Positions 1 through 6,206 of a DNA stretch of 9,311 bases are shown piece by piece (within the stretch, counting starts at the first letter, position 1; each line of letters starts with the position of its first letter). The translations under genes were made by a program, and so were the position numbers. Location: positions 1-9,311 of the forward strand of contig DASRJX010000002.1 in NCBI GenBank assembly GCA_035649235.1, in the 5' to 3' direction. Source of the DNA: DASRJX01 sp035649235 (GTDB taxonomy: Bacteria > Acidobacteriota > Polarisedimenticolia > Gp22-AA2). Below the pieces are notes generated by a model. It did no database searches. It was not told the origin of the DNA and saw only the letters and a list, made by a program, of their open reading frames with translations.

Positions 1-1226
1 GGTCGCTCGAACCAGGAGACGACGTCGAAGGTGTACGACAGCTGCGCCGCGACGGCGTAGCCTTGCGGGAACATGTCCTGCTCCGACTCGTCGACGATCC
101 AGCGATCGCGTCGGTAGGAGGCCTTCACGAGAAGCTCGGGGGTGACGCGCCAGCCGACGCCGGCTTCGACGTCCTCGAGCATCGCCTCCGGGGCGATCCA
201 GCCGAACGAGAAGTGGCGGATCCAGGGGTACTCGTTCTGCTCCAGCCGCAGGGCCGCGAAGAAGCGCGGCGAGAAGGTGTACTTCGGCTCCACGTACCAG
301 GCGCGGCCGCGGGCCGACTTGACCAGCGTCGGCACCTCGTAGCTCGAGGTCGCGAAGTCGCCGTGCAGCTCGAAGTGGCCGCGGCTGAACTGGAACTCGA
401 GGCCCGCTACCGCCTGGTCGAAGTCCTTCCAGTCGGAGCCGACCGGCAGGCCAGCCTCTGAATCGGGTCCCAGGTAGGGGCCACGCGTGTAGTAGGCGCC
501 GAAGCGGAGCCCCTGCATCGGCGTGATGCCGGCGCCGGCGAGCGGCCGCCACGCCTCCCCCGGCTCCGGCGGGATGTAGTCGGCGTTGGCCATCGGCAGG
601 TCGATCGCCGCCACCCGGTAGTCGAAGAGGCCGGCCCAGCCCGCCACCTTGAGGCCCTTGGGGTAGTTGACGCTGTACGAGTCCGGCGCGCCGATGAGCG
701 GGTTCACGGTGGAGAAGTAGCGCGTCACGAAGTCGCCCGCGGGCATCGCGATCTGGCCGGCCTCGATCTGCAGCCGAGCCTTGCCCTGGAAGGTGTAGCG
801 CAGGAAGAGCTGCTCGAGCGCGGTCTCGATCCCTCCGCCGGTATCGGCGTCCTCATCCTCCCAGGCCGAGCCGCTGTAGGCTTTTCCCAGGGCGTAGCCC
901 TGGAGGCCGGGCGCGAAATCGCCCGCGGCCCAGAGACGCAGCTCGCCGGCCCCGGCCGCGTCCCCTTCGTTCTTGCTGAGGAGGCGCGAGCCCGAATCGG
1001 TCTTCCAGTATTCGCCGTCGAACAGGCCTTGCACCATGAAGCGGTCCTCGGCCCGGGCGGGCTCTGCTATGGCAACGAGCGCCACGACGGTGACGAGCGC
1101 CGCGACGAGGCACGCGGCCGGGAGGCACAACCCACGCAGCGCCCGCATCGGCCGCGGCGCCGGAGTCGGCTGCCCGATCCGCGCCCGCTGCTCGAGCCGG
1201 CCGGGTTCAGGCTGCTTTCTGTTCAT
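1..1226 (-). CDS. Outer-membrane beta-barrel porin (OprO/OprP-like), 3' end cut by window edge
   Basis: 408 codons are visible and the frame is still open at the left edge. The last residues (amphipathic strand 391-402 ending ..LSYTF, then DVVSWFER) look like a final barrel strand, so probably little is missing. A signal peptide is clear: hydrophobic core about residues 37-54 and a likely signal peptidase I site ARA|EDRF at 59/60. The mature part has no long hydrophobic segment. It has alternating aromatic/polar strands, for example near 94-101, 137-146, 150-157, 276-292, 308-318 and 321-332, with acidic loops, as expected of a trimeric-porin-type barrel. Start choice: the ATG at 1226 has AAGGAG 7 nt upstream. 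An in-frame ATG at 1148 (Met27) would give a tidier signal peptide but has no ribosome-binding site. The gene overlaps the end of the kinase gene by 20 bp, so it is probably translated by coupling. The porin family is inferred from architecture and strand pattern. Substrate unknown; phosphate or anion selectivity should not be assumed. Confidence 0.72.
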   Translation of the reverse strand, partial: MNRKQPEPGRLEQRARIGQPTPAPRPMRALRGLCLPAACLVAALVTVVALVAIAEPARAEDRFMVQGLFDGEYWKTDSGSRLLSKNEGDAAGAGELRLWAAGDFAPGLQGYALGKAYSGSAWEDEDADTGGGIETALEQLFLRYTFQGKARLQIEAGQIAMPAGDFVTRYFSTVNPLIGAPDSYSVNYPKGLKVAGWAGLFDYRVAAIDLPMANADYIPPEPGEAWRPLAGAGITPMQGLRFGAYYTRGPYLGPDSEAGLPVGSDWKDFDQAVAGLEFQFSRGHFELHGDFATSSYEVPTLVKSARGRAWYVEPKYTFSPRFFAALRLEQNEYPWIRHFSFGWIAPEAMLEDVEAGVGWRVTPELLVKASYRRDRWIVDESEQDMFPQGYAVAAQLSYTFDVVSWFER

Positions 1227-3603
1227 GCAGGGTCTCCTTGAGGGCGGCGATGTAAGCCTCGATCGAGAACGGCTTCTGCACGCAGCGGCGGCGGGTCTTC
1301 TCCAGGAAGGCGGCGGTCGACTCCGTCACGGTGTCGCCAGTCACGAAGACGAAGCGCCGCGCGATGGCCGGCCGGTTCGCCTCGGCCCAGCGGAACAGGT
1401 CCTCGCCGGAGACCTTGCCCGGCATCTTGAGGTCGGACACGACGAGGTCGAATTCCCCGCTCTGCAGGGCCTCCATCGCCGCGGCGCCGGTGCGCGCGCC
1501 GACCGCCCGCGCCCCGGCCGACTCCAGGATGGCGAGCTGCAGCTCGAGGACGGTCGGCTCGTCGTCCACGACCAGGACGGAGACCGCCAGCCGGGATACG
1601 TCCCCAGCCGCAGCGCCCGCGGCCGGCGAGCCAGCGGCAACCGCTCTCGTCAAGCCGGCAAAGGCGGCGTGCGAGCTTGCACCGGCCGCGACGGCGGGCT
1701 GCGGACCCGCGGCGACGGCGGCGGGCGCGGCGCCGGCCTGTTCGCCGACCGCCCCCTCGCGTGCCAGCGCCGGCAGGGCGACCAGGAAGCGAGCCCCGCC
1801 CTCGGGCCGGTTCGAGGCGGCGATCCGTCCGCCGTGGTGGTGCACGATGGCGTGCGTGATGCTGAGCCCGAGACCGGTCCCCTTGCCGATCTCCTTGGTG
1901 GTGTAGAAGTGCTCGAAGACGCGATCCGGCTCCCTCATCCCCGGGCCGTCGTCCAGGAACTCCACGGTGATCGTGTCGTCGGCGCTCGTCGTCCGGATGA
2001 CCAGCTCGGGCGACGCCGTCCCCTCCCGCAGCGCGTCGTAGGCGTTGTTGATGATGTTGAGGAACACCTGCTGCAGCTCCAGCTCGCTCCCGAAGACGCG
2101 GCACTTCCTGTCGGTCAGCTCGAGCCGGAGCGTCATGCCGGCGGTCGTGAAGTCGTGCTGTCTCAGGGCGACGCACTCGCGGGCCACCCGGTTGAGGTCG
2201 ACGATGCTCCGCTCGCCGCTGTCGCGGTGCGCGGTCTTGAGCAGGTTGCGCACCAACCCCACGATCCGCTGCCCCTCCCGGCTGACGCGCTGCAGCCTGT
2301 CGCGCGCCTCGGGCGGGATGCGCTGGTCGGCCAGCAGGAACTCGATGTTCCCCAGCACGCCCGTGAGGGGGTTGTTGATCTCGTGCGCCGCGCCCGACAG
2401 CATGCGCCCCAGGGCCGCGAGCTTCTCCGACTCCTTGAGCCGCTGCATGTGCTCGAGGTCCTCGCGCGCGCGTTGCAGCAGCCGCTCCTCGTGCTCCTGC
2501 AGGGAGTCCATGAGGAGGTTGTACGTCCCGCTCAGCGTGCCCACCTCGGGGCCCGCCGTCGCCTCCTGGAAGCGCCGCGCGTGGTCGCCGGTCTCCGCCA
2601 CGACCCGCAGGAACTCGACGAATCGTCCCAGAGGCTTCAGGAGCGATCGGGACGCCAGCCAGGCCGCGACGCCGGCCAGCGCCACGGCGCAGGTGCCGTA
2701 CACCAGGATGGTCAGGAGGAGCGTGCGGTTGGAGGGCCCCAGGGCGCGCGTCAGCGAGCGGAGCAGGTAGATCGTCGTCGGCCGTCCGGAGCCGTCGACC
2801 CCAAGCGGCAGGCCGGCGGCGACGTACTCCTCACCGCCGACGATGTGCGTCGAGCGGAGGCCGGAGCGCTGTGGCGTGGCCAGGCTCTGGAGGAGATTCC
2901 CGTCCTCGGGCGCGCGGGACAGCGTGGCCGCCACGATCCGCGGTCCCATGGCGATCACCACCTCGCTGTCGAACGACCGCCCGAGGCGGCGGGCGAAGTC
3001 CGCGTCGAGCGCGTCCCCGACGGCCAGGGCGCCGATGGTGTATCCCTGCAGCTCGATCGGCACGCAGGACACCTGGAACGGCCGCCCGCCGATCTCCAGG
3101 ACCGCGAAGCCGCCGGTGGCTGTCGGCGCTTCCTGATCGAGCGCCTGCTTCACCACCGGGGCCGCCGACAGGTCCAGTCCGGCCGCAACACCGGCTCCTT
3201 TCCTGTCCCTGGCGGCCAGCACCGTGCCCCGCGCGTCGGTGACGAACAGGACGTCGCGATCGAGCCCGCTCGCGATCCGCTCCGCCTCGGCCTGGATGGT
3301 GGCGAGGAGATCCGGCCGCGGCCGCGACCCGGCCCCCTGCTCCGACTGGTAGATCTCCATGGCCGCCCGCAGGGTCGGGCTGACCGTCATGAGGCGGGCG
3401 ATCCAGAGGAGATCATCGCGATCGCGCTGCTGCACGCCGAGCACCATCCTCTGGTGCTGGTCGAGCGTGTCCGCCAGGAGCCGTCGCGTCTGCCGGCGGA
3501 CCTCCATGCTCAGGGCCGCGAAGGTGACGGTCAGGATGAGGACCGTCAGCGAGACGCTGAAGAAGATGAGCTTCGCCCGGAGGCTCGTTCGACTAGCCAC
3601 CAT
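1207..3603 (-). CDS. Membrane-bound hybrid sensor histidine kinase with C-terminal receiver domain
   Basis: 798 residues, complete. Order of parts: transmembrane helix about 11-33; periplasmic sensor region about 34-293 that looks Cache-like (strands around 117-131 and 164-196); second transmembrane helix about 294-318; HAMP-like linker 319-375; coiled coil to about 395; HisKA dimerisation domain with H-box AAHEINNPL (phospho-acceptor His407); HATPase_c domain with N-box NIINNAYDA (516-524), G1 DDGPG (551-555), F-box VFEHFYTTK (562-570) and G2 GKGTGLGLS (573-581). An Ala/Gly/Pro-rich linker (612-671) leads to a receiver domain with the acidic triad DDE (680-682), phospho-acceptor Asp724 in VVSDLKMPG, Thr755 and Lys777 (QKPF). 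All catalytic residues are present, so an active kinase is expected. The start has GAGG 6 nt upstream and overlaps the cupredoxin gene by 11 bp. No HPt protein or DNA-binding regulator is visible beside it, so the output partner is unknown. Its ligand is also unknown; the neighbours suggest an envelope redox, copper or solute signal. Confidence 0.93.
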   Translation of the reverse strand: MVASRTSLRAKLIFFSVSLTVLILTVTFAALSMEVRRQTRRLLADTLDQHQRMVLGVQQRDRDDLLWIARLMTVSPTLRAAMEIYQSEQGAGSRPRPDLLATIQAEAERIASGLDRDVLFVTDARGTVLAARDRKGAGVAAGLDLSAAPVVKQALDQEAPTATGGFAVLEIGGRPFQVSCVPIELQGYTIGALAVGDALDADFARRLGRSFDSEVVIAMGPRIVAATLSRAPEDGNLLQSLATPQRSGLRSTHIVGGEEYVAAGLPLGVDGSGRPTTIYLLRSLTRALGPSNRTLLLTILVYGTCAVALAGVAAWLASRSLLKPLGRFVEFLRVVAETGDHARRFQEATAGPEVGTLSGTYNLLMDSLQEHEERLLQRAREDLEHMQRLKESEKLAALGRMLSGAAHEINNPLTGVLGNIEFLLADQRIPPEARDRLQRVSREGQRIVGLVRNLLKTAHRDSGERSIVDLNRVARECVALRQHDFTTAGMTLRLELTDRKCRVFGSELELQQVFLNIINNAYDALREGTASPELVIRTTSADDTITVEFLDDGPGMREPDRVFEHFYTTKEIGKGTGLGLSITHAIVHHHGGRIAASNRPEGGARFLVALPALAREGAVGEQAGAAPAAVAAGPQPAVAAGASSHAAFAGLTRAVAAGSPAAGAAAGDVSRLAVSVLVVDDEPTVLELQLAILESAGARAVGARTGAAAMEALQSGEFDLVVSDLKMPGKVSGEDLFRWAEANRPAIARRFVFVTGDTVTESTAAFLEKTRRRCVQKPFSIEAYIAALKETLHEQKAA
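1234..1239 (-). promoter_or_regulatory. Shine-Dalgarno of the porin gene, inside the kinase gene
   Basis: Read on the minus strand, AAGGAG lies 7 nt before the ATG at 1226. It is embedded in the kinase codons for Lys-Glu (residues 789-790). It is the strongest ribosome-binding site in the three-gene set and decides the porin start in favour of 1226 over 1148. Confidence 0.7.
1591..1770 (-). other. Low-complexity Ala/Gly/Pro linker between kinase core and receiver domain
   Basis: Residues 612-671 of the kinase are dominated by Ala, with Gly, Pro and Val, and lack predicted structure. This is a flexible tether letting the receiver domain reach His407 of its own or the partner chain. The frame continues intact on both sides, so this is an in-frame linker and not a frameshift scar. 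Confidence 0.7.
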
Positions 3604-4396
3604 CCGCAGCCTCGGCCAGCGGTATGGAGAAATCGCGCAGGGTCGTGGCCCCCGGCTCGATCCTCACCATGCGGCGCACCGGCCGGGCTCGCTCGTGCCA
3701 GCCGATCGCGCGGTACTCCCCGGGGGGAATGCCGTCGATGCGATAGCGGCCGTTGGCGTCGGGCGTCACGAAGTAAGGGTTGTCGAGCACCATGATGACG
3801 GCGCTCATGTCGGAGTGGACGTGGCAGAAGACCTTGATCGTCCCCGGATCGTCGAAGCGCACCGACTTGGTGGCGCCCTTCGGGTAGCGACCGAGGTCGA
3901 ACGAGGCGGCGCGCGACAACGAGAAGACGTTGTGGAAGATCGGATCGCTGTTGGGGAACTGGACCGATGAGCCCTTCAGGATCGGCAGGACGTGCGGCAC
4001 AAAAGCGAGGTTCTCCTGCCGGACCACCAGGGGCGACCCGGCGCGCGGCGCCTCGGCCCGCGCCAGGTCCTCGGACTCCAGATAGACGACGACGTTCTGT
4101 AGCTCCTCCTCGAACCCCGGACGCGGCTTCGACGCCTCCACGGGCGCGTCGGAATAGAGATGGAAGCGCATCTTGCGCGAGGAGAGTTTGGGCCCGAGCT
4201 GGATCGATCCCGCCAGGCTGCCGGTCTCCGGAGACGCCGCCGTGCGGCCGCGGCCGGTCGATCGCACCGGCTCCTGCGCCCACGTGGAGACGCACAGAGC
4301 AGCGACCGCGCAGAGGAGGGCGAGAGCGCAAGCGCCCGTCAACCATCCCATCGGCCGCAAGCGCAGCCGAGATCCGTCCTGTCTGGACGTCCGCAT
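3593..4396 (-). CDS. Exported cupredoxin-domain protein, amicyanin-like copper loop ('methylamine utilization protein'-like)
   Basis: 267 residues. The N-terminus is a signal sequence: basic n-region 1-15, hydrophobic core 17-36, likely cleavage near AQ|E at 41-42, so the product is periplasmic. The body (about 59-205) has the layout of plastocyanin-like proteins often annotated as methylamine utilization protein: GSLAGSIQL, then NVVVYLES, then QFPNSDPIFHNVFS with candidate ligand His155, then CHVHSDM with Cys191, His194 and Met197. The Cys-x2-His-x2-Met spacing equals the ligand loop of amicyanin and is shorter than in plastocyanin. Residues about 206-262 resemble a carboxypeptidase regulatory-like beta-sandwich (DANGRYRIDGIPPGEYRAIGW). 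It is first in an overlapping set with the kinase and porin genes. No mau genes are in view, so methylamine oxidation is not supported; electron carrier or copper/redox sensing are alternatives. The start at 4396 has only a weak GGGGGGA ribosome-binding site 8 nt upstream. Met16 (4351) would also leave a signal peptide but lacks any such site. Confidence 0.82.
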   Translation of the reverse strand: MRTSRQDGSRLRLRPMGWLTGACALALLCAVAALCVSTWAQEPVRSTGRGRTAASPETGSLAGSIQLGPKLSSRKMRFHLYSDAPVEASKPRPGFEEELQNVVVYLESEDLARAEAPRAGSPLVVRQENLAFVPHVLPILKGSSVQFPNSDPIFHNVFSLSRAASFDLGRYPKGATKSVRFDDPGTIKVFCHVHSDMSAVIMVLDNPYFVTPDANGRYRIDGIPPGEYRAIGWHERARPVRRMVRIEPGATTLRDFSIPLAEAADGG

Positions 4397-4414
4397 TCCA
4401 GTGGTCCCCCCGGG

Positions 4415-4442
4415 AATATAGGCGCCGCAAGGAATGCTTCAA
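4415..4442 (-). promoter_or_regulatory. Candidate sigma-70-type promoter of the cupredoxin-kinase-porin operon
   Basis: On the minus strand, TTGAAG (4442-4437, four of six consensus bases) is followed after 16 bp by TATATT (4420-4415, five of six). These are the only AT-rich hexamers in a GC-rich gap. Transcription would start near 4408, leaving a leader of only about 12 nt before the ATG at 4396. That leaves some doubt about either the promoter or the start codon. Confidence 0.45.
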
Positions 4443-4470
4443 CCGAGGGACGAAAGGGGTGCCGCGCGAT

Positions 4471-4488
4471 GCCGATTCTGTAATCGGC
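4471..4488. promoter_or_regulatory. Perfect 7-4-7 inverted repeat, candidate operator or weak terminator
   Basis: GCCGATT-ctgt-AATCGGC is a perfect dyad with a 4-nt centre. It lies about 50 bp past the M20 stop codon and about 30 bp upstream of the -35 box of the cupredoxin operon, with its centre near -71 of the predicted start. Neither strand carries a T-run right after it, which argues against a standard intrinsic terminator. An activator-type binding site or a hairpin ending the M20 transcript both remain possible. Confidence 0.4.
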
Positions 4489-4537
4489 TTGCCGCCCGCG
4501 CGCTCAGTGGTGGGATTGGTGGCGGCTCAGACGCGGG

Positions 4538-6094
4538 CTACCGTCGCGGCGCGGGCCAGGCGGCGTAGGCGTAAAGAATGTCGGCGATGGCCTGCTCGGC
4601 GCGGACGACCCCGGCGACGAGTGCGTTCCCCTCGATGACGAGGTATTCGTCGTCCGAGTGGGCCCGGCCTCCGTGGCCGAGGCCGCCGCTGGCGGCGGGG
4701 AGGCCGAGCCGGCGGGTGTACTGGTGCTCCGGCGTGCTGCCGGCGTGGCGGGGCCAGATCTGCGGCTCGATGCCGTACTTCCTGTAGACCGACAGCACCG
4801 CCTGCACGACCGGCTGGCGGACGCTCGTCTGCGACCACTCGTCGCCGCCGCCGAGCTGCCGCACCTCCAGATCGTCGAACCCTCCCGCCTTGAGGTGATC
4901 GAGGATGAGCTTCTTCTGCGCGGCGATCTCCTGGTCCGGCACCAGGCGCGAGTCGATCTTGACCGTCGCCTTCTCGGGGAGGATGGTGGCGGATCCGGGC
5001 CCGGTGTAGCCGGCCGCGATCCCATCGATGTTGAGCGTTGTGTCGAAGGTCAGGTGGCGCGCGGCCTCCTCCTCGCTCCAGTCCTGCATCCAGACCTTGG
5101 TGTTCTCCCGCTCGCTCCCGAACAGGCGCCCCTTGAAGCGGCCGGTCAGGACGCGCATCAGCTCCTCTTCCTCGTCGCTGGGCTGGCGGATGGCGTCGTA
5201 GTAGCCGGGCACCAGGATGCGATCGGCGGCCGGATCGTAGAGCGTCCGCAACGCTTGCACCAGCCGCCAGACGGGGCTGTCGAGGATCGCCTTGCGGGAG
5301 GAGTGGATCGGCCGCTTCTGCGGCCCTCGGCCCCAGCGCGCGCCGCTCGCCTCGATCTCCAAATAGAGGATGCCCTTGCCACCCAGGGCCATGGTCACGC
5401 CGCCCGCCTTGTCCTGGTGCGGCCCTGCCGAGAGGTGCGCGTCGCAGGCCTTCAGCCGGTCGTTGTACGGCGCCAGGACCTGGTGGAAGTGCGGGCTCCC
5501 CTGCTCCTCCTCGCCGTCGCAGGTGAACAGGATGTTCACCGGCAGCCGGCCGTGCGCCTCGAGCATCGACTCGAGGGCGTTGAGGAACATCCGGTTCGGA
5601 CCCTTGTCGTTGACCGCCCCGCGCGCCACGACCACCTGCTCGAACGGCTCCATCCGGACCAGGCGCGCCTCGAGCGGCGGAGAGGACCAGCGCGCCTCGT
5701 CGTACGGCTGCGTGTCGTACATCATGTAGACGGAGATCGTCTTCGGCGCCCCGCAGTCGTAGTGCGCGAAGACGCCCGGCAGGCCGTCGGTCTTGACCAG
5801 CTCCACCTCCCGGCAGCCGATGGCCCGGAAGTGGTTCATCATCCTGGAGGCCATCTCCTGGATGCCCTGGTTCCAGGAGGAGACCGACGGCTGCCTCAGG
5901 TCCTCCTGGACCTTGCGGACGTGATCGGCCTTGCTGCGGGCGATCGCCTCGTGGACCTCGCGGACCTCGGGCGCGTCGAGGATCTCCCGAGCCATCGAAG
6001 CCTCGGGCGTCAGCAGGCTCCAGCTGCCGAGCGCCGCGGCGCCGGCCGCCGCCTTCCCCGAAAGCGCCAGAAACTCCTTGCGGGTGATGTCCAT
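4538..6094 (-). CDS. Exported M20-family metallohydrolase (ArgE/DapE/ACY1/CPG2 type), variant metal site
   Basis: 518 residues from the ATG at 6094. The N-terminus TRKEFLALSGKAAAGAAAL resembles a Tat signal with RK in place of RR, so export is likely. Recognisable M20 elements: MYDTQP (125-130) where relatives have HYDVQP, GAVNDKG (159-165, bridging Asp163), DGEEEQGS (193-200, catalytic Glu195 and ligand Glu196), the lid-domain block TLNIDGIAAGYTG (353-365) with RLVPDQ (383-388), and a C-terminal HSDDE with ligand His479. By analogy with CPG2, site-1 ligands (Asp163, Glu196, His479) are kept. The site-2 His is Met125, and no obvious Asp follows in CDAHLSAGPH (217-226). Expected role: hydrolysis of an amide or dipeptide in the periplasm; substrate unknown. 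Start choice: the frame extends 31 codons further up, to 6187, but that extension covers the predicted promoter and has no signal-peptide character, whereas the ATG at 6094 has GAGGG 3-4 nt upstream and begins the signal. It is followed by a 141-bp gap before the next co-directional gene. Confidence 0.88.
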   Translation of the reverse strand: MDITRKEFLALSGKAAAGAAALGSWSLLTPEASMAREILDAPEVREVHEAIARSKADHVRKVQEDLRQPSVSSWNQGIQEMASRMMNHFRAIGCREVELVKTDGLPGVFAHYDCGAPKTISVYMMYDTQPYDEARWSSPPLEARLVRMEPFEQVVVARGAVNDKGPNRMFLNALESMLEAHGRLPVNILFTCDGEEEQGSPHFHQVLAPYNDRLKACDAHLSAGPHQDKAGGVTMALGGKGILYLEIEASGARWGRGPQKRPIHSSRKAILDSPVWRLVQALRTLYDPAADRILVPGYYDAIRQPSDEEEELMRVLTGRFKGRLFGSERENTKVWMQDWSEEEAARHLTFDTTLNIDGIAAGYTGPGSATILPEKATVKIDSRLVPDQEIAAQKKLILDHLKAGGFDDLEVRQLGGGDEWSQTSVRQPVVQAVLSVYRKYGIEPQIWPRHAGSTPEHQYTRRLGLPAASGGLGHGGRAHSDDEYLVIEGNALVAGVVRAEQAIADILYAYAAWPAPRR

Positions 6095-6097
6095 GGA

Positions 6098-6128
6098 CCC
6101 TCGCGCCCGAAGCAGGTCCCGGGCGAGG
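6098..6128 (-). promoter_or_regulatory. Leader hairpin overlapping the M20 ribosome-binding site
   Basis: In the minus-strand transcript, CCTCGCCCG (6128-6120) can pair with CGGGCGCGAGG (6109-6099) across a 10-nt loop: nine G-C-rich pairs with a 2-nt bulge. The 3' arm includes the GAGG that serves the ATG at 6094, so folding would hide the ribosome-binding site. Such pairing arises easily in GC-rich DNA. Confidence 0.35.
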
Positions 6129-6133
6129 CGATT

Positions 6134-6163
6134 CTGATAGCATGGGCCCGTCGTACCCGTCAA
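6134..6163 (-). promoter_or_regulatory. Candidate extended -10 promoter of the M20 gene
   Basis: On the minus strand, TTGACG (6163-6158, five of six consensus bases) is followed after 18 bp by TATCAG (6139-6134), preceded by TGC to give an extended -10 (TGnTAT). The predicted start near 6127 gives a leader of about 33 nt before the ATG at 6094. The promoter falls inside the upstream in-frame extension to 6187, which argues against that longer start. Confidence 0.5.
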
Positions 6164-6206
6164 CGAGACGCACTTCACGCAGTCCATCTCTCAGGAGTGG
6201 ACCTCA

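Noticed and set aside
973..3795. Very long plus-strand open frame of 940 codons opposite the kinase and porin genes
   Set aside because: It is an antisense shadow produced by high GC. Its translation is Arg/Gly/His-rich with no domains, whereas the minus-strand frame holds every histidine-kinase motif in order.
3593..4396. Calling the cupredoxin gene a mau (methylamine utilization) gene
   Set aside because: Only the copper-loop spacing resembles amicyanin. No methylamine dehydrogenase or maturation genes are present, and the neighbours are a kinase and a porin.
6095..6187. Longer M20 start at 6187
   Set aside because: The 31 extra residues lack signal-peptide character and overlap a good extended -10 promoter. 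The Tat-like signal begins at the ATG at 6094.
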